From NCBI RefSeq assembly GCF_030158645.1, contig NZ_JAOASO010000151.1:1-64000 (forward strand): a stretch of DNA of 64,000 nt, in the 5' to 3' direction. How positions within the stretch are numbered: the first letter of the stretch is position 1; each line of letters opens with the position of its first letter. The notes below the pieces were generated by a model that worked only from the letters and a program-made list of their open reading frames with translations, had not been told where the DNA came from and made no database searches. Positions 9,719-20,414 of the stretch are shown here, piece by piece. The translations under genes were made by a program, and so were the position numbers. The DNA is from Hydrogenophaga sp. (lineage in GTDB: Bacteria > Pseudomonadota > Gammaproteobacteria > Burkholderiales > Burkholderiaceae_C).

Positions 9719-10717
9719 ATGGAAGACCAGGGAATCCAGGACGCCGCGATCTTTCTCATGTCGATCGGCGAGGAAGAAGCGGCCGAGGTGTTCAAGCACC
9801 TCAGCCCGAAAGAAGTGCAGAAGCTGGGCGAGACCATCGCCAAGACGCGCTCGGTCTCGCACGAGCGGGTGGACCAGGTGATGCAGAAGTTCACCGGCGC
9901 GGCCTCCTCCCAGAGCCTGCTGGTGTCCGACACCGACAACTACGTGCGTGCGGTGCTCAAGCGCGCGCTGGGCGACGACAAGGCTTCGCTGCTGATCGAC
10001 CGAATCCTGCAAGGCGGTGACGTTTCGGGCATCGAGAGCCTGAAGTGGATGGACCCGCTGTCGATCGCCGAACTGCTGCGCAACGAACATCCGCAGATCG
10101 TGGCCGCCATCCTGGTGCACCTGGAATCGGACCAGACCGCCGGCGTGCTCAAGAACTTCACCGAGCGCACCCGCAACGAGGTGATGCTGCGCATCGCCAC
10201 GCTCGAAGGCATCCAGCCCACCGCGCTGAAAGACCTCAACGAGGTGCTCTACAAGGTGCTCGCCGGTGGCGACAAGATCCGCAAGACCTCCATGGGTGGC
10301 GTCAAGACCGCGGCCGAGATCATCAACATGATGGGCACGCAGATCGAGACCTCGGTGATCGAATCGATCCGCGAGTTCGACGCCGAACTGGCGCAAAAGA
10401 TCATGGACAAGATGTTCGTGTTCGAAGACCTGCTCAAGCTCGACGGCAAGTCGGTGCAGCTGGTGCTCAAGGAAGTCTCCACCGATTCGCTGGTGGTGTC
10501 ACTCAAGGGCGCCACCACCGAACTGCGCGAACTGGTGTTGGCCAACATGTCCAGCCGCGCCGCCGAAGCGCTGCGCGAAGACCTCGAATCGCGCGGTCCG
10601 ATGCGCTTGTCGGAGGTGGAGACCCAACAGAAGGAAATCCTGAAGATCGTGCGTCGCCTCTCCGACGAGGGACAGATCATGCTCGGCGGTGGTGGCGAAG
10701 ACGAGGCCTTCGTATGA
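9719..10717 (+). CDS. fliG: Flagellar motor switch protein FliG
   Basis: 332 aa; EHPQIVAAILVHLESDQTAGVLKNF, MFVFEDLLKLDGKSVQLVLKEV. Confidence 0.97.
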   Translation: MEDQGIQDAAIFLMSIGEEEAAEVFKHLSPKEVQKLGETIAKTRSVSHERVDQVMQKFTGAASSQSLLVSDTDNYVRAVLKRALGDDKASLLIDRILQGGDVSGIESLKWMDPLSIAELLRNEHPQIVAAILVHLESDQTAGVLKNFTERTRNEVMLRIATLEGIQPTALKDLNEVLYKVLAGGDKIRKTSMGGVKTAAEIINMMGTQIETSVIESIREFDAELAQKIMDKMFVFEDLLKLDGKSVQLVLKEVSTDSLVVSLKGATTELRELVLANMSSRAAEALREDLESRGPMRLSEVETQQKEILKIVRRLSDEGQIMLGGGGEDEAFV

Positions 10718-10736
10718 CCAGGACGGGTGACTGACC

Positions 10737-11438
10737 ATGGCCTCCAGACCCAACCCCCATTCCCGCTTCATCCCGCGCGAAGAGATCGAAGGCGTGGCCG
10801 CCTGGCATTTTTCCGCGGTGGATGGCAGCGACGAACACCTGCAGGCGCCCGCCACCGACAAGAGCGAAGGTGTGACCAGCGAGGCGTTGCAGGAAGCGCG
10901 GCAGCAGGCCTACGCCGAGGGCTTCGAGCGTGGGCACGAAGCCGGCGGCCAGGAGGTGCGTGATGCCCTGGAGGCCACGGTGCGCAAGACCGCCGAAGAG
11001 ACGGCGGTGCGCATGGCGCAACTGCTGCACAACACCAAGGACAACCTGAAGAAGAGCGAAGAGAAGATTTCGCGCCACATCCTGGAACTGGCTTGCGACC
11101 TGGCCCGCCAGGTGGTGCGCCAGGCCATCGCCAGCGATCCGCAGCACTTGAAGCCCGTGATCGCCGAGGCCCTCGCACAGCTGGTGGACGACGGCCTGCC
11201 CGCCACGGTCCGCATGAACCCGGGCGACCTCGCGCTGATGAAGGGCGTGTTGCAGGAAACCCTCAACAGCCCGCTGCCCGAGTTCGTGGCCGACGCCCAG
11301 ATCAGCCCCGGTGGCTGCCTGATCGAATCCAGCACCTCGGCGGTGGACGCCACGATCGAAAAACGCTGGTCGCGCGCCGTGGGCAACCTCGGCATGAACG
11401 TGGCCTGGAACCCGAACCCAGGAGACGCCGATGTCTGA
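10737..11438 (+). CDS. fliH: Flagellar assembly protein FliH
   Basis: FliH-like sequence ([32 protein letters not shown]), between fliG and fliI. Confidence 0.9.
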   Translation: MASRPNPHSRFIPREEIEGVAAWHFSAVDGSDEHLQAPATDKSEGVTSEALQEARQQAYAEGFERGHEAGGQEVRDALEATVRKTAEETAVRMAQLLHNTKDNLKKSEEKISRHILELACDLARQVVRQAIASDPQHLKPVIAEALAQLVDDGLPATVRMNPGDLALMKGVLQETLNSPLPEFVADAQISPGGCLIESSTSAVDATIEKRWSRAVGNLGMNVAWNPNPGDADV

Positions 11439-12906
11439 CAGCACCTTTGGCTCCGACAGCCGCTGGGGCCATTTCATGGACGAGGTGCGCGTCAACGCCA
11501 GCGTGGAAACGCCGCTGGAGGTGCGCGGCACGCTGACCCGCCTGGCCGGTCTGGTGCTCGAAGCCGTGGGCCTGAAGGTGCCGGTGGGTTCGCAATGCCT
11601 GATTGGCAACGGCAGCAAGGCGCCGGTGCTGGCCGAGGTGGTGGGCTTCTCCAACGACCGCGCCTTTCTCATGCCCGCGGGCGACACGCACGGCCTCTCC
11701 AGCGGTGCCAGCGTGACGCCGCTGGCGCCCTACCGCACCGTGCCGCGTGTGGGACAAACCAACAAACCGCCCTCGCCCGACGACCGTGGCACGCTGCGGC
11801 TGCCGCTGGGCAAGGGCTTGCTGGGCCGCGTGGTCGACTCGCACGGCAACCCCATGGACCACATGGGCCCGATCACCGACGTGGACATCGAACCGATGGA
11901 CCGCGCCCCGCTCAACGCCATGGACCGCGACCCGGTGCGCACCCCGCTGGACACCGGCGTGCGCGCGATCAACGCCCTGCTCACGGTGGGCCGTGGCCAG
12001 CGCATTGGCCTGTTTGCCGGCTCCGGCGTGGGCAAGAGCGTGCTGCTGGGCATGATGGCGCGCTACACCAAGGCCGACGTGATCGTGGTCGGCCTCATCG
12101 GCGAGCGCGGCCGCGAGGTCAAGGAATTCATTGAAGACATCCTGGGTGCCGAAGGCCGCAAGCGCTCGGTGGTGGTGGCCGCCCCGGCCGACGCGCCGCC
12201 GCTGGTGCGCATGCAGGGCGCGGCTTACGCCACGGCGATTGCCGAGCGCTTTCGCGACGATGGGCTCGACGTGCTGCTGCTCATGGACTCGCTCACCCGC
12301 TACGCCATGGCGCAGCGCGAGATCGCGCTGGCCATCGGCGAGCCACCGGCCACCAAGGGTTACCCGCCGTCGTGCTTTGCCAAGCTGCCGCAGCTGGTGG
12401 AGCGCAGCGGCAACGGCCTGAACGGCGTGGGCTCGATCACGGCCTTCTACACCGTGCTCTCCGAGGGCGACGACCAGCAGGACCCGATCGCCGACGCGGC
12501 ACGCGCGATCCTGGACGGCCACATCGTCCTCTCGCGCTCGCTGGCCGAGTCGGGCCACTTCCCGGCCATCGACGTGGAGGCCTCGGCCTCGCGGGTGATG
12601 CACAACGTGGCCGGTGCGGTGCACCTGGACCTGGCGCGCAAGTTCCGCGGTGCGTACTCGCGCTACATCAAGAGCCGCGATCTGATCCAGCTCGGCGCCT
12701 ACGCGCCCGGCAGCGACCCGGAGACCGACCGGGCCATCGTGCTCTACCCGGCCTTGCAGCGCTTTCTGATGCAGGACATGAACGAGGCCGCCAGCCTGCC
12801 CGACAGCCTGCAGCAGTTGCAGAGCGCCCTGCAGGAGGACAAGCCGGGCAGCACCCAGCGCGCCTCCCGTCCCCACCACAACCCCTATGAAGGCAAGCAG
12901 GCATGA
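11431..12906 (+). CDS. fliI: Flagellar export ATPase FliI
   Basis: 491 aa; Walker [42 protein letters not shown]. Confidence 0.97.
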   Translation: MSDSTFGSDSRWGHFMDEVRVNASVETPLEVRGTLTRLAGLVLEAVGLKVPVGSQCLIGNGSKAPVLAEVVGFSNDRAFLMPAGDTHGLSSGASVTPLAPYRTVPRVGQTNKPPSPDDRGTLRLPLGKGLLGRVVDSHGNPMDHMGPITDVDIEPMDRAPLNAMDRDPVRTPLDTGVRAINALLTVGRGQRIGLFAGSGVGKSVLLGMMARYTKADVIVVGLIGERGREVKEFIEDILGAEGRKRSVVVAAPADAPPLVRMQGAAYATAIAERFRDDGLDVLLLMDSLTRYAMAQREIALAIGEPPATKGYPPSCFAKLPQLVERSGNGLNGVGSITAFYTVLSEGDDQQDPIADAARAILDGHIVLSRSLAESGHFPAIDVEASASRVMHNVAGAVHLDLARKFRGAYSRYIKSRDLIQLGAYAPGSDPETDRAIVLYPALQRFLMQDMNEAASLPDSLQQLQSALQEDKPGSTQRASRPHHNPYEGKQA

Positions 12907-13376
12907 CCACGATCCAGACGCTCAACAAGGTCGTTGAAATCGCCGAGAAGCGCCGCGACGAGGCGCTGGGTGCACTGGGCCAGATGCAGCGCGAACTGCG
13001 GGTGGCCCAGGACCAGATGGACCAGCTGCAGGCCTACGCGCAAGAAGCCGAGCAGCGCTGGGCCGCGCGCAGCGCCGTTGGGGTCGACGTGGCGCTGCTC
13101 ATGCACCACCGCCAGTTCATGGCCAAGATCGACCACGCACTGGACTTCCAGCGCGGCGTGTTGCGCGAGCGCGGCGACCTGATCGAGCGCGCCCAGGACC
13201 AGGTGCACGTCTGCGAACGCGACGTGGCCGGCCTGCGCAAGTTCACCGAGCGCAAGCAGCTCGCGGTGCAGCACCGCGTGCAACGCCAGGACCAGAAAAA
13301 CACCGACGAGATGGCACTGACCATCCACCTGCGCCAGAGCCTGGCGCGGGCGCAACAGGAAGGCATCCGAACATGA
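12903..13376 (+). CDS. fliJ: Flagellar export protein FliJ
   Basis: 157 aa coiled-coil-like ORF between fliI and fliK, 4-nt overlap with fliI. Confidence 0.88.
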   Translation: MTTIQTLNKVVEIAEKRRDEALGALGQMQRELRVAQDQMDQLQAYAQEAEQRWAARSAVGVDVALLMHHRQFMAKIDHALDFQRGVLRERGDLIERAQDQVHVCERDVAGLRKFTERKQLAVQHRVQRQDQKNTDEMALTIHLRQSLARAQQEGIRT

Positions 13377-14671
13377 GCACCACATCCGCCACCGCCAGCG
13401 CACCCAAACCGGTGGAGGCCAACGCCAAACCCACCCCACCGGGCGCGCGCGCGCAAGACCGCAAGGCCGAAGGGGGCGACCTGTTTGCCGCCCTGCTGGG
13501 TTTGCTGTCCGCCACCCAGGCGCTGCCCGCCGCCGCCACCGCAACGACCACCGGCACCGAACCGGCCGACGATGCGAAGGGCGACCACAGCACCCCCGAC
13601 GGCAGCGACAACCCACTGACCGCGCTGATGGGCTGGGGCCTGCCCAGCGCCGCCGACGCTGCCCTGGGCAAGTCGAGCGCCAAGGGCGGGGATGACAACG
13701 TCGGTCTGCCCGGTGCCGCGTGGTCGGCCGAGCGCGCCGCCCGAAGCACCGCGTCCGCCGGCAGCGCCGATGGCGGCTTCGACATCTCGGGCATGACACC
13801 GGTGGAGCCCACGCCGCTGGAGCCGGCTCCCAAAGGGCCCATGGCCCTGCCAGCCCATGCCGCCCGACTGGGCCTCCAGCCGTTGCCGACCGCACGGCCG
13901 ACCGACACACTCACCAACGGCGCACCGGCCACGGCCTGGCGCCACGCCTCGCTGGCCAGCACCGAGACCGTGGCCATCCAGCAAGCCGCCAACCTGCCGT
14001 CCGTGCGCAGCACGGTGGCGCTCAACGAGCGCTTCGGCGTGGCCCCCGGCGTGCCGTTGGCCACCACGGAGTTGCGTGAGGCCACCACCGACACGTTCAG
14101 CGTGTCCAGCCCAACCGCATCCAGCCGCTCCGCCGACGGCACCGCCGCACCGGCGGGCGCCAGCGCGGGCGACGGCGCCACCGGTTCGGACGGCCAAGGC
14201 TCGGACGCCAGCGCCTTCGACCACACCGACGGCCAGGCCGGCAACCCGTTTGCCGACGCCCAGGCCGCCGAAGAGCCCACCGTGACCCACTGGGGCACCC
14301 AGCACCTGCGCCACGCCAGCCTGCGCGTGGACGGTGAGTCGGGTGAACAAGCCATCGACATCCAGCTCTCGATGCAGGGGCAGGAGGTGCAGGTGGCGTT
14401 CAAGACCGACAGCGCCGAAGCGCGCGCCTCACTGCGCGAAAACGCCGGGGAATCGCTGGCCGACCTGCTGGGCAAGAGCGGCATCCAGCTCGGTGGTGTG
14501 TCGGTGGGTTCGCAGGGCCAGCCGGGGTCGCGGGGTGACGATGGCGGAGCGCGGCAGAACGGTGTGCGTGGGGTGGCGTCGGTGGCTCGCGAGTCACTCG
14601 CGCCCTCGAACCGACCAGTTCAACCAGCCCCCCGCGCCGACGGCAGCCAACCCCTGGACGTGTTTGCCTGA
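13373..14671 (+). CDS. fliK: Flagellar hook-length control protein FliK
   Basis: 432 aa, low-complexity N-terminus, C-terminal LRVDGESGEQAIDIQLSMQGQEVQVAFKTDSAEARASLRENAGESLADLLGKSGIQL. Confidence 0.85.
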   Translation: MSTTSATASAPKPVEANAKPTPPGARAQDRKAEGGDLFAALLGLLSATQALPAAATATTTGTEPADDAKGDHSTPDGSDNPLTALMGWGLPSAADAALGKSSAKGGDDNVGLPGAAWSAERAARSTASAGSADGGFDISGMTPVEPTPLEPAPKGPMALPAHAARLGLQPLPTARPTDTLTNGAPATAWRHASLASTETVAIQQAANLPSVRSTVALNERFGVAPGVPLATTELREATTDTFSVSSPTASSRSADGTAAPAGASAGDGATGSDGQGSDASAFDHTDGQAGNPFADAQAAEEPTVTHWGTQHLRHASLRVDGESGEQAIDIQLSMQGQEVQVAFKTDSAEARASLRENAGESLADLLGKSGIQLGGVSVGSQGQPGSRGDDGGARQNGVRGVASVARESLAPSNRPVQPAPRADGSQPLDVFA

Positions 14672-14677
14672 CTTCCC

Positions 14678-14757
14678 GCCCCCCACGCTCCGCCGCTACG
14701 CGGGTCGCTGCCCCCCAAAGGGGCTGTTTCGCCTTGGGAACGGCCCGGCGGCGAAAC
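14678..14757. repeat. Intergenic GC-rich repeat element, copy C (inverted relative to the 38.7 kb copies)
   Basis: CCCCCCACGCTCCGCCGCTACGCGGGTCGCTGCCCCCCAAAGGGGCTG...CCTTGGG..CGGCCCGGCGGC aligns with the reverse complement of the 83-bp unit at 38684-38849. Confidence 0.65.
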
Positions 14758-14762
14758 GCTTA

Positions 14763-14786
14763 ATAAGCGCCTTTTCAGGCGCTTAT
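14763..14786 (+). terminator. Perfect 10-bp stem-loop between fliK and fliL
   Basis: ATAAGCGCCT-TTTC-AGGCGCTTAT. Confidence 0.5.
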
Positions 14787-14888
14787 CTCATGACCGGCAC
14801 CGGGCCCCCCGCCCAATAATTCTTCAAACCCCACACGTTCTCCCCGTGTGATGCCCTCCTCCCCGCGGGGGCCTTTTGAAGGATGACC

Positions 14889-15473
14889 ATGTCTGCTGCC
14901 GCTGCCACCGCCACCGCGTCCGACGCTCCCAAGAAGAAGAGCAAGAAGCTGCTGTTCATCATCATCGGTGTGGTGGTGCTGGCCCTGATCGGTGCGGGCG
15001 CCGCGCTCTTCATCATGAAGAAAAACGCCGCGGCCGCCGACGACGAGTTCGCCGACGAGGAACCGGCAGCCCACGTGGCCAAGGATCCCAAGACCGCCCC
15101 GGTGTTCATGCCGCTGGAGAACATGGTGGTCAACCTGGCCGACCCCGGTGGCACCCGCTTCATCCAGCTCGGTCTCACCCTGCAGCTGCAGGACGCCAAG
15201 ACCGAAACCGATGTGAAGACCTACATGCCCAGCATCCGAAGCGACATCCTGCTGCTGATCTCGCAGCGCACCGCCGACGAGATGCTGCAGGTGCAGGGCA
15301 AGGAAAAACTCGCCAAGGACATCATCACGGCGATCTCCAAGGAAATGGACTACGAAATCGCCGACAGCGCCGACGCCGAACACGCGGACGAAGCGCCGAA
15401 GAAGAAGAAAAAGTCCAAGACGCCGCCCAACCCGGTGCAGGCCGTGCTGTTCTCCAGCCTCATCGTTCAGTGA
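14889..15473 (+). CDS. fliL: Flagellar basal body-associated protein FliL
   Basis: N-terminal TM (KKLLFIIIGVVVLALIGAGAALFIM), VFMPLENMVVNLADPGGTRFIQLGLTLQL; start at 14889 preferred for Shine-Dalgarno spacing. Confidence 0.93.
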   Translation: MSAAAATATASDAPKKKSKKLLFIIIGVVVLALIGAGAALFIMKKNAAAADDEFADEEPAAHVAKDPKTAPVFMPLENMVVNLADPGGTRFIQLGLTLQLQDAKTETDVKTYMPSIRSDILLLISQRTADEMLQVQGKEKLAKDIITAISKEMDYEIADSADAEHADEAPKKKKKSKTPPNPVQAVLFSSLIVQ

Positions 15474-15488
15474 TCCAGGCACACCACC

Positions 15489-16493
15489 ATGGCTGACGCA
15501 TTTCTGTCCCAGGAAGAGATCGACGCCCTGCTCGAAGGCGTCACGGGCGAGAGCCAGAAGCTCGCCAAGGAAGAGGCGCCCACCGGTGCGGTGCGCGACT
15601 ACAACCTGCAGAGCCAGGAGCGCATCGTGCGTGGGCGCATGCCCACCATGGAGATCGTCAACGAGCGCTTCTCGCGCAACCTGCGCTTGGGCTTGTTCAA
15701 CTTCATCCGCCGCAGCCCCGAGATCTCGGTGGGCGCGGTGCAGGTGCAGAAATACAGCGCCTTCCTGCGCGAACTGGTGGTGCCGACCAACTTCAACATC
15801 ATGGCCATCCGCCCCCTGCGCGGCAACGGTCTGGTGGTGTGCGAGCCCACGCTGCTGTTCGGCGTGATCGACAGCCTGTTTGGCGGCAACGGCAAATTCC
15901 ACACCCGCATCGAGGGCCGCGACTTCTCGCCCACCGAACAGCGCGTGATAAACCGCCTGGTGGACGTGGTGTCCGAGGAATACAAAAAGGCCTGGCGCGG
16001 CGTGTACCCGATCGAGCTGTCGTACCAGCGTTCGGAGATGCAGCCCCAGTTCGCCACCATCGCCACCCCCAGCGAGATCGTGGTCTCCACCAGCTTCACG
16101 CTGGAGATCGGCGACATCACCGGATCGCTGCACATCTGCATTCCCTACGCCACGCTGGAGCCGATCCGCGACGTGCTGTATTCCAGCGTGCAGGGCGACG
16201 CCATCGAGGTGGACCGCCGCTGGGTCAAGCTGCTCAGCCACGAGATCCAGGCCGCCGAGGTGACCATGGTGGCCGAGCTGGCGCAGACCGATGCCACGGT
16301 GGAGCAGCTGCTGGCCATGCAGATCGGCGATTTCATCGAACTCGATCGCAACCCCACCATCCAGGCGCACGTGGACGGGGTGCCGATCTTCGAAGGCCAA
16401 TACGGCACCCACAAAGGCAAATACGCACTGCGCGTGGAGCGCAACCTGCGCGGCATCGACACGAACTGGCTCGGAGAAAACCATGTCCACTGA
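15489..16493 (+). CDS. fliM: Flagellar motor switch protein FliM
   Basis: MADAFLSQEEIDALLEGVTGE..., FliM CheY-binding N-terminus and family-like body. Confidence 0.97.
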   Translation: MADAFLSQEEIDALLEGVTGESQKLAKEEAPTGAVRDYNLQSQERIVRGRMPTMEIVNERFSRNLRLGLFNFIRRSPEISVGAVQVQKYSAFLRELVVPTNFNIMAIRPLRGNGLVVCEPTLLFGVIDSLFGGNGKFHTRIEGRDFSPTEQRVINRLVDVVSEEYKKAWRGVYPIELSYQRSEMQPQFATIATPSEIVVSTSFTLEIGDITGSLHICIPYATLEPIRDVLYSSVQGDAIEVDRRWVKLLSHEIQAAEVTMVAELAQTDATVEQLLAMQIGDFIELDRNPTIQAHVDGVPIFEGQYGTHKGKYALRVERNLRGIDTNWLGENHVH

Positions 16494-16908
16494 CACCCCC
16501 TCACAAGAATCCATCGCCGACGACTGGGCGCAGGCCCTGGAAGAACAGTCGAGCACCAGCGGCACCACCGACGGGCCGCACGTGTTCGATGCCACCGCCA
16601 CGCAGGTCCCGGCGGGCACCGGCAACAGCAGCGGCAACCCGATGCACGACATCCAGATGGTGCTGGACATCCCGGTGCAGCTCTCGGTGGAACTCGGCCG
16701 CACCCGCGTGCCGATCAAGTACATCCTGCAGCTCGCACAAGGCTCCATCGTCGAGCTCGATGCGCTGGCCGGCGAACCCATGGACGTGCTGGTCAACGGC
16801 TACCTGATCGCCCAGGGCGAGGTGGTGGTGGTGAACGACAAGTTCGGCATTCGCCTGACCGACATCGTGACACCCTCCGAACGCATGAAACGCGTCAGCA
16901 GGACCTGA
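16483..16908 (+). CDS. fliN: Flagellar motor switch protein FliN
   Basis: NPMHDIQMVLDIPVQLSVELGRTRVPIKYILQLAQGSIVELDALAGEPMDVLVNGYLIAQGEVVVVNDKFGIRLTDIV. Confidence 0.97.
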   Translation: MSTDTPSQESIADDWAQALEEQSSTSGTTDGPHVFDATATQVPAGTGNSSGNPMHDIQMVLDIPVQLSVELGRTRVPIKYILQLAQGSIVELDALAGEPMDVLVNGYLIAQGEVVVVNDKFGIRLTDIVTPSERMKRVSRT

Positions 16909-16911
16909 CCC

Positions 16912-17268
16912 ATGTTGCAAAACGCGATGCCCGCGCTGCTGTTGCTCGCCCTGATGGTGGGCCTGGCCTTCGCCCTGAAGTGGGCGCGCCGCCGCCTGCC
17001 GGGCATCGCCGGCCACAGCGGTCCGGCGCTGCACGTGCTCTCCAGCCTGTCGCTGGGGCCGCAGCAACGCGTGGTCACGGTGCAGGTGGGCGACGGTGCC
17101 GAGCGCATCTGCCTGGTGCTGGGCGTGGCCGCGGGCAGCGTGACCGCGCTGCACCAGATGCCCTTGCCGGCCGAGCTGCCCGCCGTGCCTGGCGATCCTT
17201 CTGCCCCGGCCTCCGGTTTTGCCGCGCGCCTCTCACAACTCATGAAGGCCCCGAATGCGCCCCGTTAA
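16912..17268 (+). CDS. fliO: Flagellar biosynthesis protein FliO
   Basis: 118 aa with N-terminal [33 protein letters not shown], between fliN and fliP. Confidence 0.9.
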   Translation: MLQNAMPALLLLALMVGLAFALKWARRRLPGIAGHSGPALHVLSSLSLGPQQRVVTVQVGDGAERICLVLGVAAGSVTALHQMPLPAELPAVPGDPSAPASGFAARLSQLMKAPNAPR

Positions 17269-18052
17269 CCTGATGCGCGGCGGTCTCGTCTTCGGCGCGC
17301 TCGCACTGTGCGCCGTGGGCGTCTGGGCCCAGGCCCTGCCCGTTCCCGCCGTGCCGTCGGCGGCCGCGGCCACCACCGGCCCGTCGCTGCCGCTGATGAT
17401 CGGACAAGGCAGCGGCAGCACCAGTTACTCGGTGCCGATCCAGACCCTGCTGTTCTTCACCGCGCTCTCGTTCCTGCCGGCCGTGCTGCTGCTCATGACG
17501 GGCTTCACCCGCATCGTGATCGTGCTTTCGCTGCTGCGCCAGGCGCTGGGCACCCAGTCGGCCCCGCCCAACCAGGTGATCGTGGGCCTCTCGCTCTTTC
17601 TCACCCTGTTCGTCATGGGTCCCACGCTGGACAAGGTGTACGCCGACGCCTACGAGCCCTACTCGCGCAACGCCATCACGTTCGACCAGGCGCTGGAACG
17701 TGGCCAGGCGCCCATGCGCGCCTTCATGCTCAAGCAGACGCGCCAGTCCGACTTTGAACTGTTTGCCAAGCTGGCCAAGCTGCCCAATGAAGTGACCGCC
17801 GAGAACGCGCCATTTCGCGTGCTGGTGCCCGCCTTTGTCACCAGCGAACTCAAGACCGCGTTCCAGATCGGCTTCATGATCTTCATCCCCTTCCTCGTGA
17901 TCGACATGGTGGTCGCCAGCGTGCTCATGTCGCTGGGCATGATGATGCTGTCGCCGGTGCTGGTGGCGTTGCCGTTCAAGCTCATGCTGTTCGTGCTGGC
18001 CGACGGCTGGAACCTGTTGATCGGCTCATTGGCCGCCAGCTTTGCACAGTAG
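17255..18052 (+). CDS. fliP: Flagellar type III export protein FliP
   Basis: 265 aa; [46 protein letters not shown]. Confidence 0.97.
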   Translation: MRPVNLMRGGLVFGALALCAVGVWAQALPVPAVPSAAAATTGPSLPLMIGQGSGSTSYSVPIQTLLFFTALSFLPAVLLLMTGFTRIVIVLSLLRQALGTQSAPPNQVIVGLSLFLTLFVMGPTLDKVYADAYEPYSRNAITFDQALERGQAPMRAFMLKQTRQSDFELFAKLAKLPNEVTAENAPFRVLVPAFVTSELKTAFQIGFMIFIPFLVIDMVVASVLMSLGMMMLSPVLVALPFKLMLFVLADGWNLLIGSLAASFAQ

Positions 18053-18059
18053 GTAAAAC

Positions 18060-18329
18060 ATGGATCCCCAAGCCGCTCTCACGATGGCGCAGAACGCGCT
18101 CTTCATGCTGCTCATGGTCTCTGCCCCCGTGCTGGCCACGGTGCTGGTGGTGGGCCTGGTGGTGAGCCTGTTCCAGGCCATCACGCAGATCAACGAGGCC
18201 ACGCTGGCCTTTGTGCCCAAGCTGATCGCGGCCATCGCGGTGTTCGCCATCGCCGGGCCGTGGATGATGACCACCATGGTCGAGTTCATCCGCAGCACGA
18301 TCTTGTCGATTCCCAACTACGCGATCTAG
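18060..18329 (+). CDS. fliQ: Flagellar type III export protein FliQ
   Basis: 89 aa; LVVGLVVSLFQAITQINEATLAFVPKLIA. Confidence 0.97.
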   Translation: MDPQAALTMAQNALFMLLMVSAPVLATVLVVGLVVSLFQAITQINEATLAFVPKLIAAIAVFAIAGPWMMTTMVEFIRSTILSIPNYAI

Positions 18330-18335
18330 ATGGAA

Positions 18336-18445
18336 CACCCCCGCCGCGCTGCGCGCGACCCCCTCCAGGGGGCGGCACCAGAGGCCCGTCCTGAGCCTGT
18401 CGAAGGGCGGTTCCTCGGTGCCACTGGGTTGGACATTTCGCTCCG
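18336..18445. repeat. Intergenic GC-rich repeat element, copy B, inserted between fliQ and fliR
   Basis: CCCCCGCCGCGCTGCGCGCGACCCCCTCCAGGGGG...TCCTGAGCCTGTCGAAGGG...GGTTCCTCGGTGCCACTGGGTT...CGCTCCGG. Confidence 0.6.
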
Positions 18446-18457
18446 GGCAGGCTGATC

Positions 18458-19225
18458 ATGCCCACGTTCACCGAAGCGCAGGTGATGGCGCTGGTCTCGC
18501 CGGTGTTCTGGCCTTTCCTGCGCATCCTGGCGGTTTTTTCCAGCGCACCCATCTTCTCGTCGCGCTCGGTGCCGCTGCGCACCCGGGTGGCGCTGGCCTT
18601 TCTGGTCGCGGTGTGTGCCCAGGCCGGCTTGTCCGAGCAGCCCATGGTCGCGCTCAACGACCCGCAGGCGTTCTCGGTGGTGATGCAGCAGGTGGTGGTG
18701 GGCATCGCGATCGGTCTGGCGGTGCGCATTGTGTTCGCCTCGGTGGAGCTGGCCGGCGAAATCATCGGCCTGCAGATGGGCCTGAACTTCGCAGGCTTCT
18801 TCGATCCCTCAACCAACGCACAGTCCAGCACGGTGGGCCGTTTCTTCGGCAACACCACCATGCTGCTGTTCGTGGTGATGGGCGGCCACCTCATGCTCCT
18901 GCAAGCGGTCATTGCCAGCTTCAATACCTTCCCGGTGGGTGGCGGTGCGCTCGATTCGATCAACCGCATGCAGCTGCACGAACTCGGCGCCGTGGTGTTC
19001 CGCTATGGCCTGTGGATCGCGCTGCCCATGATCGGCATGCTGATGTTCGTCAACATCGTGCTGGGCTTCGTCTCGCGCATCGCGCCGCAGATGAACGCCT
19101 TTGCCATCGGCTTCCCGCTCACGCTCTCGGCCGGTCTCGTGGGCATCGCCTTCACCCTGCCCATGCTGGACGCACCGGTGCTCTCGCTCATGAAACTGGC
19201 CACCGAGATCTTCACCGGCGGTTAG
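18458..19225 (+). CDS. fliR: Flagellar type III export protein FliR
   Basis: 255 aa; FSSAPIFSSRSVPLRTRVALAFLVAV, GLQMGLNFAGFFDPSTNAQSS. Confidence 0.96.
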   Translation: MPTFTEAQVMALVSPVFWPFLRILAVFSSAPIFSSRSVPLRTRVALAFLVAVCAQAGLSEQPMVALNDPQAFSVVMQQVVVGIAIGLAVRIVFASVELAGEIIGLQMGLNFAGFFDPSTNAQSSTVGRFFGNTTMLLFVVMGGHLMLLQAVIASFNTFPVGGGALDSINRMQLHELGAVVFRYGLWIALPMIGMLMFVNIVLGFVSRIAPQMNAFAIGFPLTLSAGLVGIAFTLPMLDAPVLSLMKLATEIFTGG

Positions 19226-19968
19226 CCCAGCAGGCGCGGCACCGCCGCCACCAGCATGGCCACGCCCGAGAGCGCCAGCAGCGACAGCACCAGCCGGCGG
19301 AACGCCGCCTCGCTCAAGCCGACGTAAAGCTTCGCACCGAGCAACACGGGCACCAGCAGCGCCACCGCCACCACCGGCAGCAGCGGCCAGATGTCGCGCG
19401 TGACCGCGCCCGTGGCCACATAGCCGAGCATGGTGAACGAGAGGGCCGCGAGGTTGAAGTTCTGCACGATGGCGCGCTGCCGGTCTTTCTCCATGCCGCG
19501 CAGCGTGCACCACAGCGTGGGCACCACGCCGGTGAAGCCGCCGATGCCGCCCATGAAGCCACCGGCTGCGCCGACCACGCCGTCGGCCAGGCGCCCTCCG
19601 AGGGTGATGCGCGGCAGCTTGGTCGTCAGCAGCATGGCCGGGCACCACACCACCAGCACGCTGCCCAGGATCAGCTTGAACAGATCGGCGTTGAGGTGCG
19701 GCAGCACCGCCACGCCGATGGGCACGCCCACCGCACCCCCGGCCAGAAACGGCCACAGCGCCGGCCAGCGAAAACCGCGCCGGGTGGTGAACACCGCGAC
19801 GAGCTGCCCGGTGAGCGATCCAAACACCGCCAGCACCGCGGCCACGCGCGGGTCGATGCCCCAGACCCAGAACGACATGGCCACCATGCTGAAGGCAAAG
19901 CCCGACAAGCCCTGCACGAAGCCGGCCACGGCAGCCCCCACCACCAGCAACCCCAGTTCGGGCGTCAT
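19222..19968 (-). CDS. TauE/SafE family sulfite exporter-like permease
   Basis: 248 aa, multi-TM, GAAGGFMGGIGGFTGVVPTLWCTLRGMEK; convergent 4-nt overlap with fliR. Confidence 0.85.
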   Translation of the reverse strand: MTPELGLLVVGAAVAGFVQGLSGFAFSMVAMSFWVWGIDPRVAAVLAVFGSLTGQLVAVFTTRRGFRWPALWPFLAGGAVGVPIGVAVLPHLNADLFKLILGSVLVVWCPAMLLTTKLPRITLGGRLADGVVGAAGGFMGGIGGFTGVVPTLWCTLRGMEKDRQRAIVQNFNLAALSFTMLGYVATGAVTRDIWPLLPVVAVALLVPVLLGAKLYVGLSEAAFRRLVLSLLALSGVAMLVAAVPRLLG

Positions 19969-19975
19969 GCCGGTG

Positions 19976-20410
19976 TCAATCCCAGGACAGGCGTGTGAGT
20001 TTCCAGTCGTCCGACACGTACCGCCATTCCAGCTTCACGCTGTAGGGCTCTGCCCGCTCCGGGATCAAACCCTGCGCACCGGTGACCAGCACCTGTGCCT
20101 GCGTGAGGCCGTTTTGCGGCGCGGTGGGGTCGATGCTGCTCTTGCGCGTGACCGCGATCACCTTGACGCTGGCGTAGCGCAGGAACATGAGCGTCATGGT
20201 CTGACGCGCCCACTCCCGGTCCAGGCCCTCCTGCGCCTGGAAGCCGGCATCGAGCTGGTCGATCACCGCGCTGGTGTCCTTGGCCTCCAGGTTGTCCTGC
20301 AGCTGCTGCACAGCGGCTTCCAGCTGGGCCTGCGGATCGACCTTGCCGCAGGCGGACAGGGAGAGCGCCAGCGCGAGCAGCAGCCAGGCCAGGAAGTGTC
20401 TGTGAGTCAT
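19976..20410 (-). CDS. Small lipoprotein of unknown function
   Basis: Lipobox signal peptide MTHRHFLAWLLLALALSLSACGK; 144 aa. Confidence 0.75.
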   Translation of the reverse strand: MTHRHFLAWLLLALALSLSACGKVDPQAQLEAAVQQLQDNLEAKDTSAVIDQLDAGFQAQEGLDREWARQTMTLMFLRYASVKVIAVTRKSSIDPTAPQNGLTQAQVLVTGAQGLIPERAEPYSVKLEWRYVSDDWKLTRLSWD

Positions 20411-20414
20411 GGGT

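Noticed and set aside
8453-10396. 647-aa minus-strand ORF opposite fliF/fliG
   Set aside because: Shadow ORF of GC-rich flagellar genes
14775-16796. 673-aa minus-strand ORF opposite fliL/fliM
   Set aside because: Shadow ORF; no family motif and it crosses several sense genes
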